Assembly (NCBI GenBank): GCA_030323885.1
Contig: CM059191.1
Location: 106,932,844-106,996,843, forward strand
DNA length: 64,000 nt
Reading direction: 5' to 3'
DNA from: Branchipolynoe longqiensis
Lineage: Eukaryota; Annelida; Polychaeta; Phyllodocida; Polynoidae
Shown here piece after piece: positions 1-10,807 of this stretch; position 1 is the stretch's first letter, and each line of letters begins with the position of its first letter. A program made the position numbers and the translations under genes. Below the pieces are notes generated by a model that was given only the letters and a program-made list of their open reading frames with translations, had not been told where the DNA came from and ran no database searches.

Positions 1-298
1 ACACTGTCTCTGTGACAGGGTGGGCGTGATCACTCTGACAACACTGTCTCAATGACAGGGTGGGCATGATCACTCTGACATCACTGTCTCTGTGACAGGG
101 TGGGCATGGTCACTCCGACACCACTGTCTCTGTGACAGGGTGGGCGTGGTCACTCCGACACCACTGTCTCTGTGACACGGTGGGCATGGTCACTCCGACA
201 ACACTGTCTCTGTGACAGGGTGGGCGTGGTCACTCCGACAACACTGTCTCTGTGACAGGGTGGTCATGGTCACTCCGACAACACTGTCTCTGTGACAT
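1..298. repeat. Minisatellite, 40-bp unit, about 7.4 copies
   Basis: The phrase 'actgtctctgtgacagggtg' recurs every 40 bases, followed by a 'tggtcactccgac' segment. Copies differ at a few positions (cgtgat/catggt, ctgaca/ccgaca). The array runs off the left edge, so its true length is unknown. No coding role is suggested. Confidence 0.95.
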
Positions 299-1821
299 TA
301 TTATTATATAGTCATACATGGATCTGGTATGGCATACCACCTGACCATTATCTCCAATCAGCAACAAGCATTTATAGTTCCACCAATGAACAGTAAGCAT
401 ACCTGTGTCACCATGGCTACTGTGATCTGCCCACTACCACCATGCGGTGTGGCTGCTTGGCCACCACCTGCCTGAGCTGTGTGTGTGGTGATCCGTGACT
501 AACAGTTGGGGGGGGGGGAGGGGGTAGTGAGTAGAACTCTTGAGGCTCCTTACCAGGTTGGAGAGCTTACCTCGCTTTAGCTACGGTGGTCATTTGGCCA
601 CCGAGTTCATTTCCAAGGTCGAATTTTATATAAGATTAGTGTGCAGGTTCACAAATATGGTTGTGGCACACTGAGTTTTGGGATGTTTTCATATAGGAAT
701 ATATCACTAGAAAGCAAAACATTATATCTAATTTCTTGAATATTTGTAGGCCATTTAGTTGGGAACGGATTGAGTAAATTAGCAGTGAATATTAGGAAAT
801 AATTCAGTAGTTACAACATATGGCTACAGGCCAGAACTGCCCATGATAGTACTGTGTTGGTATAGCAGTAAATCCCAAACAATAGGCCACCTCCAGTCAA
901 CCATGGGGGTATATACTGGTCTTTGGCCCACTTATATACTTCCACTTGACACTTGGGGAGGAGGTACTGTGGGCACTGATGTACATCATTTAGATATATT
1001 TTGTGAATACCAATATATATATGCATAATAAATAATTCACTGTGAGTATGCATCTGATGCACACTATCACTAGTGCCTCCTTCACACTATTTACCTAATA
1101 CACAATGACTATTGACCATAAGTAAAGGATCACCAGCAACTACATAAATACATTCATGCACCTCGCCCTATATATAATTTACATTAATATACCATTTGTA
1201 CTCCCTTATACATCATTTGCATTCCCCACCAATGCGTTTTATCGGAATATTTTACAATTGTCTATAGACAATGGCAAAGCGAGGCTGTTTGTGGCTCTCA
1301 CAGCATGCACTCCGAAAATACGCCCGCCATATTGGAAGCGTGACAATGAGCGATGATAGGGGCATTTCCCATTAACTACCAGCACCAATTATTTACCATT
1401 GCGTAACAAATCCAACCGCAATGATCGGGTGAAAATCGTCTATTGAACTAGAAATTAGACATCACATGACATCGCTTATAAACCAGATGTAAGGACCTCG
1501 CCAAAAGTGCTACTGTCGGCCAGAGGCGACTGCACAGTTTATCAGACAACCAGTATTTCAACAGGCCGACCCAACAGAGGGCGTTAGGTACATACAGGGC
1601 CAAAGGGTGCCGGGTTAATTTTAAATTGGGTAAAAGGTCGGAGACTTCGGGCAGACGCCGAGTCCTGTAGTTAAAGTTTCACAGCCCGAGGTTTGAAGAC
1701 AAATTAGAGACGAGGAAGTCGGTATGAACTACAGGATCCCATTGTGTCCTCTGAGCAGGTGTCGGCCTGGACAAGGGACAAACACTGAGGGATTTCATAT
1801 AGAGGTGCAGCCACCATAACA
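299..1821. other. Unassigned sequence, no gene recognised
   Basis: AT-rich, mostly single-copy-looking DNA. It holds a run of 11 G at about 508-518. The short open frames (the longest is 83 codons) overlap on both strands and show no recognisable domain or splice context. I see no tRNA-like box pair or known repeat here. Confidence 0.5.
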
Positions 1822-2330
1822 CAGGCTACAACATGTCAGGACACAGCTCACAACACAGGTGAACGGTCACACCAACCAACACACATGTCACAACACACTA
1901 ACATACAGGTCACACCACCCAGGTCAAAACACGCCAACACACAGGTCACAACACGCCAACATACAGGTCACAACACGCCAACATCCAGGTCACAACACAC
2001 AGGTCACACCATACCAACAGACAGGTCACAACACACTAACATACAGGTCACAACACGCCATCACACATGTCACAACACGCCAACATACATGTCACAACAC
2101 ACAGGTCACACCATACCAACACACACCAACATCCAGGTCACAACATGCCAACACACAGGTCACAACAGACTAACATACAGCTCACAGCACACAGGTCAAA
2201 ACACGCCAACATCCAGGTCAAAACACCAACAAACAGGTCACAGCACACCAACACACACGTCACAACCCACACGTCACATCGCACAGGTCACAGCACACCA
2301 ACACATACCAACACCCATTGGGACACACAC
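1822..2330. repeat. Degenerate minisatellite, about 22-bp unit
   Basis: Variants of 'aggtcacaacacgccaacat' repeat with insertions of shorter 'aggtcacaacacac' units, so the period drifts. All three forward frames stay partly open (frames of 104, 197 and 90 codons), which is explained by the T/Q/H-rich repeat translation and not by a gene. Confidence 0.9.
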
Positions 2331-3068
2331 CGACACTAAGACGTGCGGCAACATGCCCCGAGCGGGCAGGCAGCCTCAACACACACCCAACACACCCACA
2401 GACGGTTCATGTGTGTGGACCCGGCAGCCTGTCATCACGGTGGCGCCACCTGGCTTGTCTGTCTGCAGCGCGCTCTGATCAAGTGGTAGATCACGTGAGT
2501 TCTGATCCGCCAATCAGAGGTGATCATCCAATCAGTGGAAGTGCACGTCTGCCACCAGAGTGCCAGCGAGGGCTGCGGATGTTGTTTAACTTGGACACAG
2601 GGCCCACTTCCGGTCCAGCTGAAACTGCAGCACTTCCGGTCCAGCTGACACTGCGGCACTTCCGGTCCAGCTGAAATTGGGGCACTTCCGGTCCAGCTGG
2701 AACAGGCATCCACTCATATCAGATCTGACTCTCGTACGCAGAGTGAGGTGCGGAGTGGGTGGACTTGATAGAAACTGCGGGGTCTTGTTACACAGAGTGG
2801 GGTGGAGAGTGGGTAGACATGACAGAGGATGTCATCCGTCTGCCTGTTCCTCACACTCCCGCCTCCTGCAGCTCGTTAACCCGGGCTCGATCACCCTTTC
2901 ATCTCTCAGCCCAGATTTGGATTCAATCTTGGTCGTCTCCCGATTAAATCAACACCAGCAGAAGCGACCCACCACTACGTGTCCAGGTCCTCATATAACT
3001 GCTCGTGAGGGGTGGCCACTAGTCTGACTTGGACTCTTCCACTCAGGGATTCCCCCCAAAAAGTAGAG
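2331..3068. other. Unassigned sequence with one short tandem block
   Basis: Apart from the 26-bp block at 2605-2701 I recognise nothing. Around 2468-2540 there are several imperfect 'tgatca/gatcacgtg/ccaatcag' motifs, but they are not arranged in a way I can interpret. Confidence 0.4.
2605..2701. repeat. 26-bp tandem repeat, 4 copies
   Basis: 'cacttccggtccagctg' starts at 2605, 2631, 2657 and 2683, an exact 26-bp spacing. Each copy contains CCGGAAGT on the minus strand, which is the core of an ETS-type binding site. That may be coincidence. Confidence 0.92.
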
Positions 3069-3396
3069 TTTGTTTTATTTAACGATGCCTCTAGAGCGCA
3101 TTGATTTTTATCATCGACTATTGGACATCAAACATGGTCATTCTGACATATTTCTTTAGAGGAAACCCACTGCTGCCACATAGGCTACTCTTTCCAATAA
3201 GCAGCAAGGGGTCTTTTATATGCACTTTCCCACAGACAGGACAGCACATACCACAACCTTTGATGAACCAATTAGGGACCACTGGATGGAATGGAAAATA
3301 GTCCAAAGTGCAAATGGATCCACTGAGCAGGATCGATCGGATGACCGACACCTTCACAGGTGGACACTCTACCTACCGCCTGAGCTATGTCCCACT
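3069..3396 (-). mobile_element. SINE-A, near full-length tRNA-derived SINE
   Basis: Read on the minus strand it begins with a tRNA-like promoter: an A-box-like 'tagctcaggcggtag' and a B-box-like 'ggtcatccgatcgatcc' near 3335-3390. A conserved body follows ('gtgcatataaaagacccctt'), and the tail region lies at 3069-3100 ('gaggcatcgttaaataaaac' read in reverse). The same layout recurs at 49139-49463 on the plus strand. It is non-coding; transcription by RNA polymerase III and mobilisation by a LINE are inferred from the class. The open frames inside it are incidental. Confidence 0.88.
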
Positions 3397-3489
3397 CCCT
3401 CAGGGATTCCCAGCCGAGTGTGCTGCCACCTGTCGACCACTCCTGCACCACGACATGGGTCAGCGCATATACGACCGGACACTGTGTAT

Positions 3490-3508
3490 CTTAAGGGGGG
3501 GGGGGGGG
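3490..3508. repeat. Poly-G run
   Basis: An uninterrupted run of G's follows 'atcttaa'. The length of such a homopolymer is unreliable in most assemblies. Confidence 0.85.
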
Positions 3509-3557
3509 CTGGGAGAGCCCCCCTAGACTACAATCACGTGACAGTGAAGGTATCAAA

Positions 3558-3582
3558 AGGAGCCTCACCCAATGAGGCTCCT
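3558..3582. other. Perfect short hairpin
   Basis: AGGAGCCTCA (3558-3567) and TGAGGCTCCT (3573-3582) form a perfect 10-bp stem with the loop cccaa. No U-tract follows and this is an animal genome, so it is not called a terminator. It may be a decayed end of a foldback element. Confidence 0.6.
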
Positions 3583-3956
3583 CCACCCAGACGACACTGA
3601 GGGAACGCCGACTGCGTGACGTGACAGCGTCCTCTGATTACTGAGCGCCTAATGCACTTGACCTAATTCTGGTTGGAAGCAGACGACCAGTGCTTGACGA
3701 CGCGACCTGAGGCACATCAGGGCACTTAGCAACAATGACGCCCGAGCTGTCAGGTTGGGGGGGGGCCTTGCATAGAACACGCCATGCTTCCATTAGCCAC
3801 CTTAACCCCCCGCACCCCCCGCACCCTTCTCCCCCCGCCCCTCCCCCATCTCCCCTCTTACCATATATCACCCAGGTTGAAGGTCTGTGCTAACGGCCCA
3901 GATTTAATGATCTGAGGCTCATGTGCCTTCTGTTGAAATGAGGGAGCGGGAAGTAG

Positions 3957-4256
3957 TTCAAGCGGTGTGGGTCATCCGATTGATCCTACTCAGTGGATCC
4001 ATTTGCAGTTTGCGCTATTTTCCATTCCAACCAGTGGTCCACAACTGGTTCATCAAAGGTTGTGGTATATGCTGTCCTGTCTGTAGGAAAGTGCATATAA
4101 AAGACCCCCTGCTTCTTATTGGAAAGAGTTGCCTATGTGGCTGCATCGTGCTTCCTCTAAAGAAATATGTCAGAATGACCATATATTTGATGTCCAATAG
4201 TCGATGATAAAAATCAATGTGCTCCAGAGGCGTCATTAAACAAAACAAACTTTACT
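3957..4256 (+). mobile_element. SINE-A copy, 5' truncated
   Basis: The B-box-like 'ggtcatccgattgatcc' at about 3970 is followed by the whole SINE-A body and the tail 'cgtcattaaacaaaacaaac'. The A-box half of the tRNA-like head is missing, replaced by 'tagttcaagcggtgtgg', which is a degraded match. It lies in opposite orientation to the copy at 3069-3396, 560 bp away, so the pair could form a large inverted repeat. Confidence 0.85.
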
Positions 4257-4332
4257 TTATGTTGCAATGTGGAAAGAGACAATTAAGGCAGGAGTGTGTA
4301 TAATTGCATCGCTCCGTATAATTATATTAATT

Positions 4333-4600
4333 ATTAAATAGTGCAGCTGTATAGTCCGATGCTAAATAACTTAATTAGGTTAGTTTAGTTTAAAGTAACC
4401 TTTATTTTAAATGGCTAACTGTGGATATATTTGAAGTGCAAACATACATACATTCAATTTGGCAAGTGCATACAAAACCTGACCCCATAGGATTATGCAG
4501 TAACAGGTTCTATTAAATTGACTCAGTATTCCCTTCTAATTTCTATGCAGCTAGAGATGCTTAATAAGTACACATGTATATAATTTAGATATGTTGATTC
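4333..4600. mobile_element. MITE-D copy, diverged
   Basis: It begins 'ttaaatagtgcagctgtata' then gtccgatg, and carries internal landmarks of the family: 'tattttaaatggctaact', 'caggttctattaaattgact' and 'atgcttaataagt'. The far inverted end is not clear, so this copy is truncated or rearranged. It is non-autonomous and has no coding capacity. Confidence 0.7.
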
Positions 4601-4664
4601 ATATACTACTAGTGTCACTGTACTACCAAACGTTTGCAGGGGTCTTACGTTCCACCAACAGCTA

Positions 4665-4770
4665 AGGTCGTGTCATTGGTTTAACTTGGCCAGGGTTCGA
4701 ACCCACGACCTCACACACCTGAAGCCAACCTACCAGCGCTCTTACCGATCCGTCTATCCCGTCTGGCGTT
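4665..4770 (-). mobile_element. tRNA-like SINE head fragment (SINE-B type)
   Basis: On the minus strand 'cggtaagagcgctggtagg' resembles an A box. 'gtgggttcgaaccctgg' is a strong B box. It is followed by 'aaaccaatgac', the sequence that follows the head in other SINE-B copies. There is no conserved SINE-B core beyond it. A genuine tRNA gene is less likely because the arms do not pair convincingly. Confidence 0.55.
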
Positions 4771-5205
4771 CTGTAATCAAACGATGGCGCTTCAGCACGT
4801 TCAGAGCATCTGGAATGTTGCACTTTTATTATTGGTACCAAAACGAGGCTGGCTCTGCAACCAGGCGCGGTGATGATGTAATGGTTGACATGCCTTTGTG
4901 CCGCATCCTGTTGCAGAGCTTTTACAGTGAGACTTTAATGGTTTGAAGAACCCGTGAATACTTGGTTTTATTATTATTTATCATATGGAGTATAATGGAT
5001 TATGCTAATATAAGGCACGGGGAAAGAATGTGTATCTGCTGATAGTTTGATTATTATTTTAATATTCTTGAATAGGACTGAATATTGGAGTCGCGCGCCA
5101 ACCCGCCGGCTCCAATTTGGCGACTGACGCGCCCCCAGCGCGTGTTGCGGACACTAATTGCGCGGGTCAGTAGCCGCACTTCTGTAAGAGTCTCCTGTTG
5201 GTAAT

Positions 5206-5797
5206 GGGGCTGTCACACTACGACGTTTCTCCCGGCGACCCGTCAGCGTTGAAAGTACTATCTTGCGCGTCGAGAAACGTTAAAGATTTAGGGGAAATAT
5301 GGGGAAATTGGACTTTGGCGCAGCGTGTTAGTGGCGCGCCGCCAACGTGTGTCGACGTGTTGGGGAAAAAAAAAGAAGAAGTTTGGCGCGACGTCTTCAT
5401 ATACCTTAAATGTTGCTAGGGCGTAAAACAAAAACGGCCCAGTTTGCCGCAACGTGTGAGCAACGACCCTCCAGCGTGCGCGCCGTCTTCCTAGCGTTCC
5501 CATAATGTTATTCCGGCATGTCCAACGCATCGCGACGCGCGCCTAACGTCCTTACCCATATATTTGCGCGCGCTGCCGGTCGTTGGGTTGTTTTTGACAT
5601 GCTGAAAACCTTGGGCGACTATGAGCGCGCGCCGGCGTTTTGCGCCGACCATCAGCGTCAAAGATAGTGTACCGACGTGTACCGACGCTTGCATAACGCG
5701 CCCCACCGTGTCTCGATATTTCACCCATTTTCGCCCCAAAACACCACACCGGTCGCCGAGTCGCCGGCGAGAAGCGTCGTAGTGTGACAGGGCCTTT
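5206..5797. mobile_element. CpG-rich element with about 30-bp terminal inverted repeats
   Basis: The left end reads ggggCTGTCACACTACGACG then TTTCTCCCGGCGAC. The right end reads, in reverse complement, CCTGTCACACTACGACG then CTTCTCGCCGGCGAC. The interior of about 590 bp is unusually CpG-rich (repeated gcgcgc, cgtcgacg) compared with flanking AT-rich DNA, and contains no credible gene. This is the architecture of a non-autonomous DNA transposon. I could not identify a clean target duplication. Confidence 0.72.
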
Positions 5798-5889
5798 AGG
5801 TAGGGCGAGTGTCCCTTGGCAGAGACTACTAAAGACTCAGCCCAACTCGTGTGTTATGTTGTTATTCCCGGAGTTAGCCTTTGTAGCCT

Positions 5890-6480
5890 TATTTGATTAT
5901 ACTGCTGTCTCTTAGTCGATTACAATGCTCTTTAATTATTGTGTTATTTCATTACAGTGTTGCTTTATTATACTGATATTTCATTCAACTATTGCTTCAA
6001 CATCCTGCTATTTCATTATGCTGCTAATTCATTATACTGCTCTGTCATTATACTGTTATTGCATTATATAGCCAGTCCTGATTTGACCTTAGATGTTACC
6101 AGGACGTAAACCTCCAACAACTAAGTCATTATACTGCTATTTCACTATACTGATATTTCATTATAATGCTATGCCATTTTTCTGCTATTTCATTATACTG
6201 CTAATACATGATACTATTTTCATTATTCTGTTATTGTAGTGGTTTTTTTTATACTGCTATTTAACTACTATTGCACGACACAGCTATTTCATTTACTGCT
6301 ATTTCATTATACTCCTAGTTTAATATACTGCCAGTTCTTGGTACTGCTAGTCCATTTTGCTTTTATATAATTATATTGTTATTTAATTACACTGATATTT
6401 ATTTTTACTACGATGACATTATGCTGCTATTTCATTGTACTGCTAGTTCTGTATTCTATTATTGAATCATGATATTATTT
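5890..6480. repeat. Degenerate minisatellite, about 16-17 bp
   Basis: Variants of 'tttcattatactgcta' repeat with many substitutions. The array is interrupted at 6074-6124 by a SINE-B tail. The high divergence among copies suggests it is old and no longer homogenised. Confidence 0.8.
6074..6124 (+). mobile_element. SINE-B 3' tail fragment
   Basis: 'tcctgatttgaccttagatg' followed by 'ttaccaggacgtaaacctcc' matches the 3' end of SINE-B copies elsewhere (30605, 33146, and reverse copies at 46025 and 62235). Only the tail is present, as expected of a 5'-truncated retroinsertion. Confidence 0.75.
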
Positions 6481-6559
6481 AATTATTCTGATTGATATTT
6501 CCTAATGCTAGGTGTGTAGTATGTAGCGTGGAGGCTCTATGCTACAAGGAAGAACCATA

Positions 6560-6960
6560 TAAACTAGGTCACACAACACGGAAGTGACCTAGTGACATAG
6601 TTTTTAACCAATCAGCGACGAGTATTTAATGGGAAGTGCGACCATCTTGGATTTGACCTAGGTTTTTTAACCAATCAGCGACGAGAAAAGTAGGGCACAA
6701 TGACCTAGTGACCTACTTTTCCACCGGAAGTACCACTATCATGAATTTTAACCAATCATAAATGAGAAAACTAGGCCATATTGACCTAGATTTTTTAAAC
6801 TGGAAGTGCTGCCATCTTGGATTTTGATGGGTCACGTGACCACATACATAGCAAATTTGCATAAACCCGCATACATTATAAATTTGCATAAACCGACCAC
6901 ATACATTATAAATCTACATAAAACCCCACCCTCTCTTTAAAACAAAAGAAACCAACATGT
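6560..6960. repeat. Degenerate direct repeats with 'accaatca' boxes
   Basis: The block 'tttttaaccaatcagcgacg' occurs at about 6600 and 6664 and is diverged at about 6748. 'gccatcttggatttt' and 'gacctag' recur between the blocks. After 6845, 'catacattataaat' recurs. The block lies immediately 3' (in minus-strand sense) of the Polinton-like remnant, but whether it belongs to that element is unknown. Confidence 0.6.
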
Positions 6961-7174
6961 GAACACAAGTTTTGCCATGTTTTCTTTTATTTTCACATAC
7001 ACACACTACTTTTCTACGTTTACATGGTCAGAGAGTTGTCATGACGTGATATACCACAACCGCGTTTATTTTCGCTAAGCGTTTCTAAATCTTCTACTTT
7101 TACCATTAGCCCGATTATTCGGCTTTTTAGAACATTTTGTTCATCTCGTATCATGTTGAGGTGCTCGGCAAGGG

Positions 7175-7653
7175 TTATTTCGATATTCGTTTCGTCCACT
7201 TCAATCGTTTTTGTAGTGCCACAAACTCTTGAACGCAGCGGTTATTGAATAGTGGAGGCGTCCGGTTCATCAATCGAATCCCCACATTCGGTGACTGTGT
7301 GTGACATGTTTCAAACAGAAAGCATATGCAGTGTTCACCACACATGTCTGTTGTCATGCCTTGTGTCTGTTTGTGGTTATATGACCAGGGTCGGTGTCTT
7401 GAGCGTCGCACACAATTTTGGAATTGCGCCACAAAAGGTGGTAGACCGAATGAATCGAAGTAGTACACAACATCTAAACGATCGATGTAGAAGGCAACTC
7501 AGTGTTCACCCGCTAGTGGTGCTGGTTGCGTGTTGCTAACGAAACAGGTTCCTGGGGGGGGGTTGGAATGTTGTTGGCTGCAAATGTACCGAGGAAGGCT
7601 TGGCGAGTGTGTGGGTTCGTTTTTAACACACTGTTTATCTCACCCGTTCTCAT
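7175..7653 (-). pseudogene. Adenain-like cysteine protease remnant of a Polinton/adintovirus-type element
   Basis: In adenoviruses and Polintons this family (C5 peptidase, adenain) cleaves capsid precursors during particle maturation. Visible here are the catalytic-His region (GEH, His codon 7502-7504), YYFDSFG with the acidic residue 16 residues later, and a Gln seven residues before the Cys of MCGEHC (Cys codon 7340-7342). The Gln-Cys spacing agrees with my memory of adenovirus protease (Gln115/Cys122). The start ATG at 7651-7653 overlaps the capsid stop by 4 nt. About 159 codons is a short but plausible length for the family. It is broken twice: an in-frame TGA (7499-7501) directly after the catalytic His, and a frameshift within a nine-base homopolymer at about 7554-7562 that separates the FLGTFAANNIP region from the rest. 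The homopolymer shift could be a sequencing error. It is an old viral-type copy and not functional as written. Confidence 0.82.
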
Positions 7654-8339
7654 GCCATTTGGTAGTCTGTTATAGGCACGTGATCTCTGTTGAGTTGCAG
7701 CAGGTTGTCATAGAAGGCACACACCAGAACACTTATGCTTGTGGTTGGCTGGATTTTGAAGTTGGTGTTTATGATTAACCGGCCTTGTTTCAGTAGGTTC
7801 AGGCATGTGTCGTTTGGAGCCCTGTCCGGTGTGAGTTCGAAGGCGAATAGCATGAAACCATTCACAAACTCGTGTAGTGTTATGTCACACATCGAACCAC
7901 AACTCGCCATGTTTTTCACCAGACCAATGATGATTCGACCGGGGATTTGTGCAGACGGATGGTTGTATGTGTGGTCTTGAGCCCCAGGGATGATGAGGTA
8001 GGTTGTGACTTCACTTCGTGTGAACGGGTAGTTGAATGGGCCCCAACTACTCTGCAGCACCATTTTGTTGTGTGTTAGCATCACTTCCTCGTGAACAGTC
8101 ACGTGTCAAACATCTAACTCGATCTTGTTCACCTTCAGTTTGATAGCGACATTGGTGGCCGACACCATGAAGAAATCAGGGTTGTGTACCTTGAGTTTGA
8201 GTCGCAGATCCGTTCCTGAAGGGAGGCGTTTGAGCTGCATGCTTAGATCGATGTGCAACTGGCCGTAAATACCTTGGGAACCACGCACCGCTTGCTTGTG
8301 ATGCTCAACCGAATCCGAGTTGGTTTCACGACCATTCAT
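7650..8339 (-). pseudogene. Polinton/adintovirus-type capsid protein remnant (C-terminal part)
   Basis: The C-terminal part resembles proteins annotated in animal genomes as 'F54H12.2-like', which are capsid proteins of Maverick/Polinton elements. Landmarks are PGRIIIGLVKN, MLFAFELTPD, a GRLIINTNF strand and an SVLVCAFYDN...ITDY ending. The upstream part (8106-8339) has the HIDLSMQLKRLPSGTDLRLKL stretch also expected of the family. The two parts are in the same frame and separated by a single TGA at 8106-8108. About 230 codons are visible. Family members are roughly twice that long, and a stop directly precedes 8339, so the N-terminal half is lost or unrecognisable. Major capsid (double jelly-roll) identity is an inference; minor capsid is the alternative. 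Confidence 0.8.
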
Positions 8340-8470
8340 TTAGCCGGCTTCAGCTTTGAGCCAGTGCATGCATCTCGCTAGCAGCATTCATTTCTCGTTC
8401 ATGTCGTTGTTTAATAAGTCTAGTGTACACGCTTTGTGTGGGTAGGTGTCGGTTGACTAATTGATTTTGT

Positions 8471-10125
8471 GACTCCTGATCTATCACATGCTATCCTATA
8501 GACTTTGTATTGATATGTAACTTACTATAATACAGCCTGGGCATTGATCTATCACATGCTATCCTATAGACTTTGTATTGATATGTAACTTACTATAATA
8601 CAGCCTGGGCATTGATCTATCACATGCTATCCTATAGACTTTGTATTGATATGTAACTTACTATAATACAGCCTGGGCATTGATATATCACATGCTATCC
8701 CATAGACTGTGTATTGATATGTAACTTACTATAATACAGCCTGGGCATTGATCTATCACATGCTATCCTATAGACTTTGTATTGATCTGTAACTTACTAT
8801 GATACAGCCTGGGCATTGATCTATCTCATGCTATCCTATAGACTTTGTATTGATATGTAACTTACTATAATACAGCCTGGGCATTGATATATCACATGCT
8901 ATCCTATAGACTTTGTATTGATCTGTAACTTACTATAATACAGCCTGGGCATTGATCTATCACATGCTATCCTATAGACTTTGTATTGATCTGTAACTTA
9001 CTATAATACAGCCTGGGCATTGATCTATCTCATGCTATCCTATAGACTTTGTATTGATATGTAACTTACTATAATAAAGCCTGGGCATTGATCTATCACA
9101 TGCTATCCTATAGACTTTGTATTGATATGTAACTTACTATAATACAGCCTGGACATTGATATATCACATGCTATCCTATAGACTTTGTATTGATCTGTAA
9201 CTTACTATGATACAGCCTGGGCATTGATCTATCTCATGCTATCCTATAGACTTTGTATTGATCTGTAACTTACAATAATAAAGCCTGGGCATTGATATAT
9301 CACATGCTATCCTATATACTTTGTATTGATATGTAACTTACTATAATACAGCCTGGACATTGATATATCACATGCTATCCTATAGACTTTGTATTGATCT
9401 GTAACTTACAATAATAAAGCCTGGGCATTGATATATCACATGCTATCCTATATACTTTGTATTGATATGTAACTTACAATAATACAGCCTGGACATTGAT
9501 CTATCTCATGCTATCATATAGACTTTGTATTGATATGTAACTTACTATAATACAGCCTGGGCATTGATCTATCACATGCTATCCTATATACTTTGTATTG
9601 ATCTGTAACTTACTATAATACAGCCTGGGCATTGATATATCACATGCTATCCTATAGACTTTGTATTGATATGTAACTTACTATAATAAAGCCTGGGCAT
9701 TGATCTATCACATGCTATCCTATATACTTTGTATTGATCTGTAACTTACTATAATACAGCCTGGGCATTGATATATCACATGCTATCCTATAGACTTTGT
9801 ATTGATCTGTAACTTACTATAATACAGCCTGGGCATTGATCTATCTCATGCTATCCTATAGACTTTGTATTGATATGTAACTTACTATAATACAGCCTGG
9901 ACATTGATCTATCTCATGCTATCCTATAGACTTTGTATTGATCTGTAACTTACAATAATACAGCCTGGGCATTGATCTATCTCATGCTATCCTATAGACT
10001 TTGTATTGATATGTAACTTACTATTATAAAGCCTGGGCATTGATCTAATACATGCTATCCTATATACTTTGTATTGATATGTAACTTACTATAATACAGC
10101 CTGGGCATTGATATATATTGATCTG
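8471..10125. repeat. Satellite array, 68-bp unit, about 24 copies
   Basis: 'gactttgtattgat' recurs every 68 bases (8501, 8569 and so on), with 'cttactataatacagcctgg' in each unit. Copies are over 90% alike. A few alternating variants (atatgtaac/atctgtaac, ctatcaca/ctatctca, tacagcc/taaagcc) mark sub-families. It abuts the decayed viral remnant on its left. There are no open frames of note. Confidence 0.97.
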
Positions 10126-10474
10126 TTGCTTTGCTCACAAGCAATGCCTGATCACAATAAGTGTGTGATTACATACGAGTAATGTGGGACTGGTACCACC
10201 AACAATCCATGTGTGAGTTCACAATGAGCAACACAACGCGACTCAGATAATACATTTGGAATGAGTTAAACCTCGAGTTGGCCCTGACTGCATCTGTTCA
10301 CTTTGTTTGAAGTAACGTTGTGTCGAACTTGTCTACAAATGGTTGGAAGCCCAAAACACCAGAACTGGAGTGTGACCCTGAACACCCACCACTGCAGGTA
10401 CCCGTCATCACAGCTACTACACACACAGACCTCACCAGTAGACAGCATCCCGACAATGGGGTGGTCCACGGCCG

Positions 10475-10775
10475 TGTGTCCACAGCCTGTTCCTTTGTGG
10501 CGTGTTCCCTAGTTCCACGTTCACATGTGACCTTGTGACGTGCCAAACAGACAATGAACCTGTGTTTTGCTCAGTGGTCATTCCCATAGGTTGGAACCAG
10601 GGACCACATGGCCTTGTGCACGCACATACATGTGATATACTGACCATGGACATATCAAATGAACATGTTCATTGTCTGTGTGATGCGTCACAAGGTCACA
10701 AGCGAACACGGAACAAGGGAAGACACCACAAGGGAACACACCACAAGGAAACAGGTAACAGTCTATGGACATCAC
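10475..10775. mobile_element. Foldback (inverted-repeat) element
   Basis: The left arm at about 10490-10563 contains 'acatgtgaccttgtgacg' and 'acagacaatgaac'. The right arm at about 10660-10745 contains the reverse complements, 'gttcattgtctgtgtgatg' and 'cgtcacaaggtcac'. Arms of about 75-100 bp are separated by about 95 bp. No protein is encoded. It lies directly before the 19-bp satellite. Confidence 0.7.
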
Positions 10776-10807
10776 AACATTGGTAGCACAACACAATAAA
10801 TGCGCGC

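Noticed and set aside
3558..3582. Hairpin considered as a bacterial-type terminator
   Set aside because: No T-tract follows and the setting is eukaryotic.
7252..7539. Plus-strand open frame of 95 codons
   Set aside because: It lies antisense to the protease remnant, which explains the sequence better through conserved family motifs.
8471..10125. Regular 68-bp repeats, considered as a CRISPR-like array
   Set aside because: The whole 68-bp unit is conserved with no variable spacers, there are no cas genes, and the context is an animal genome. It is a satellite.
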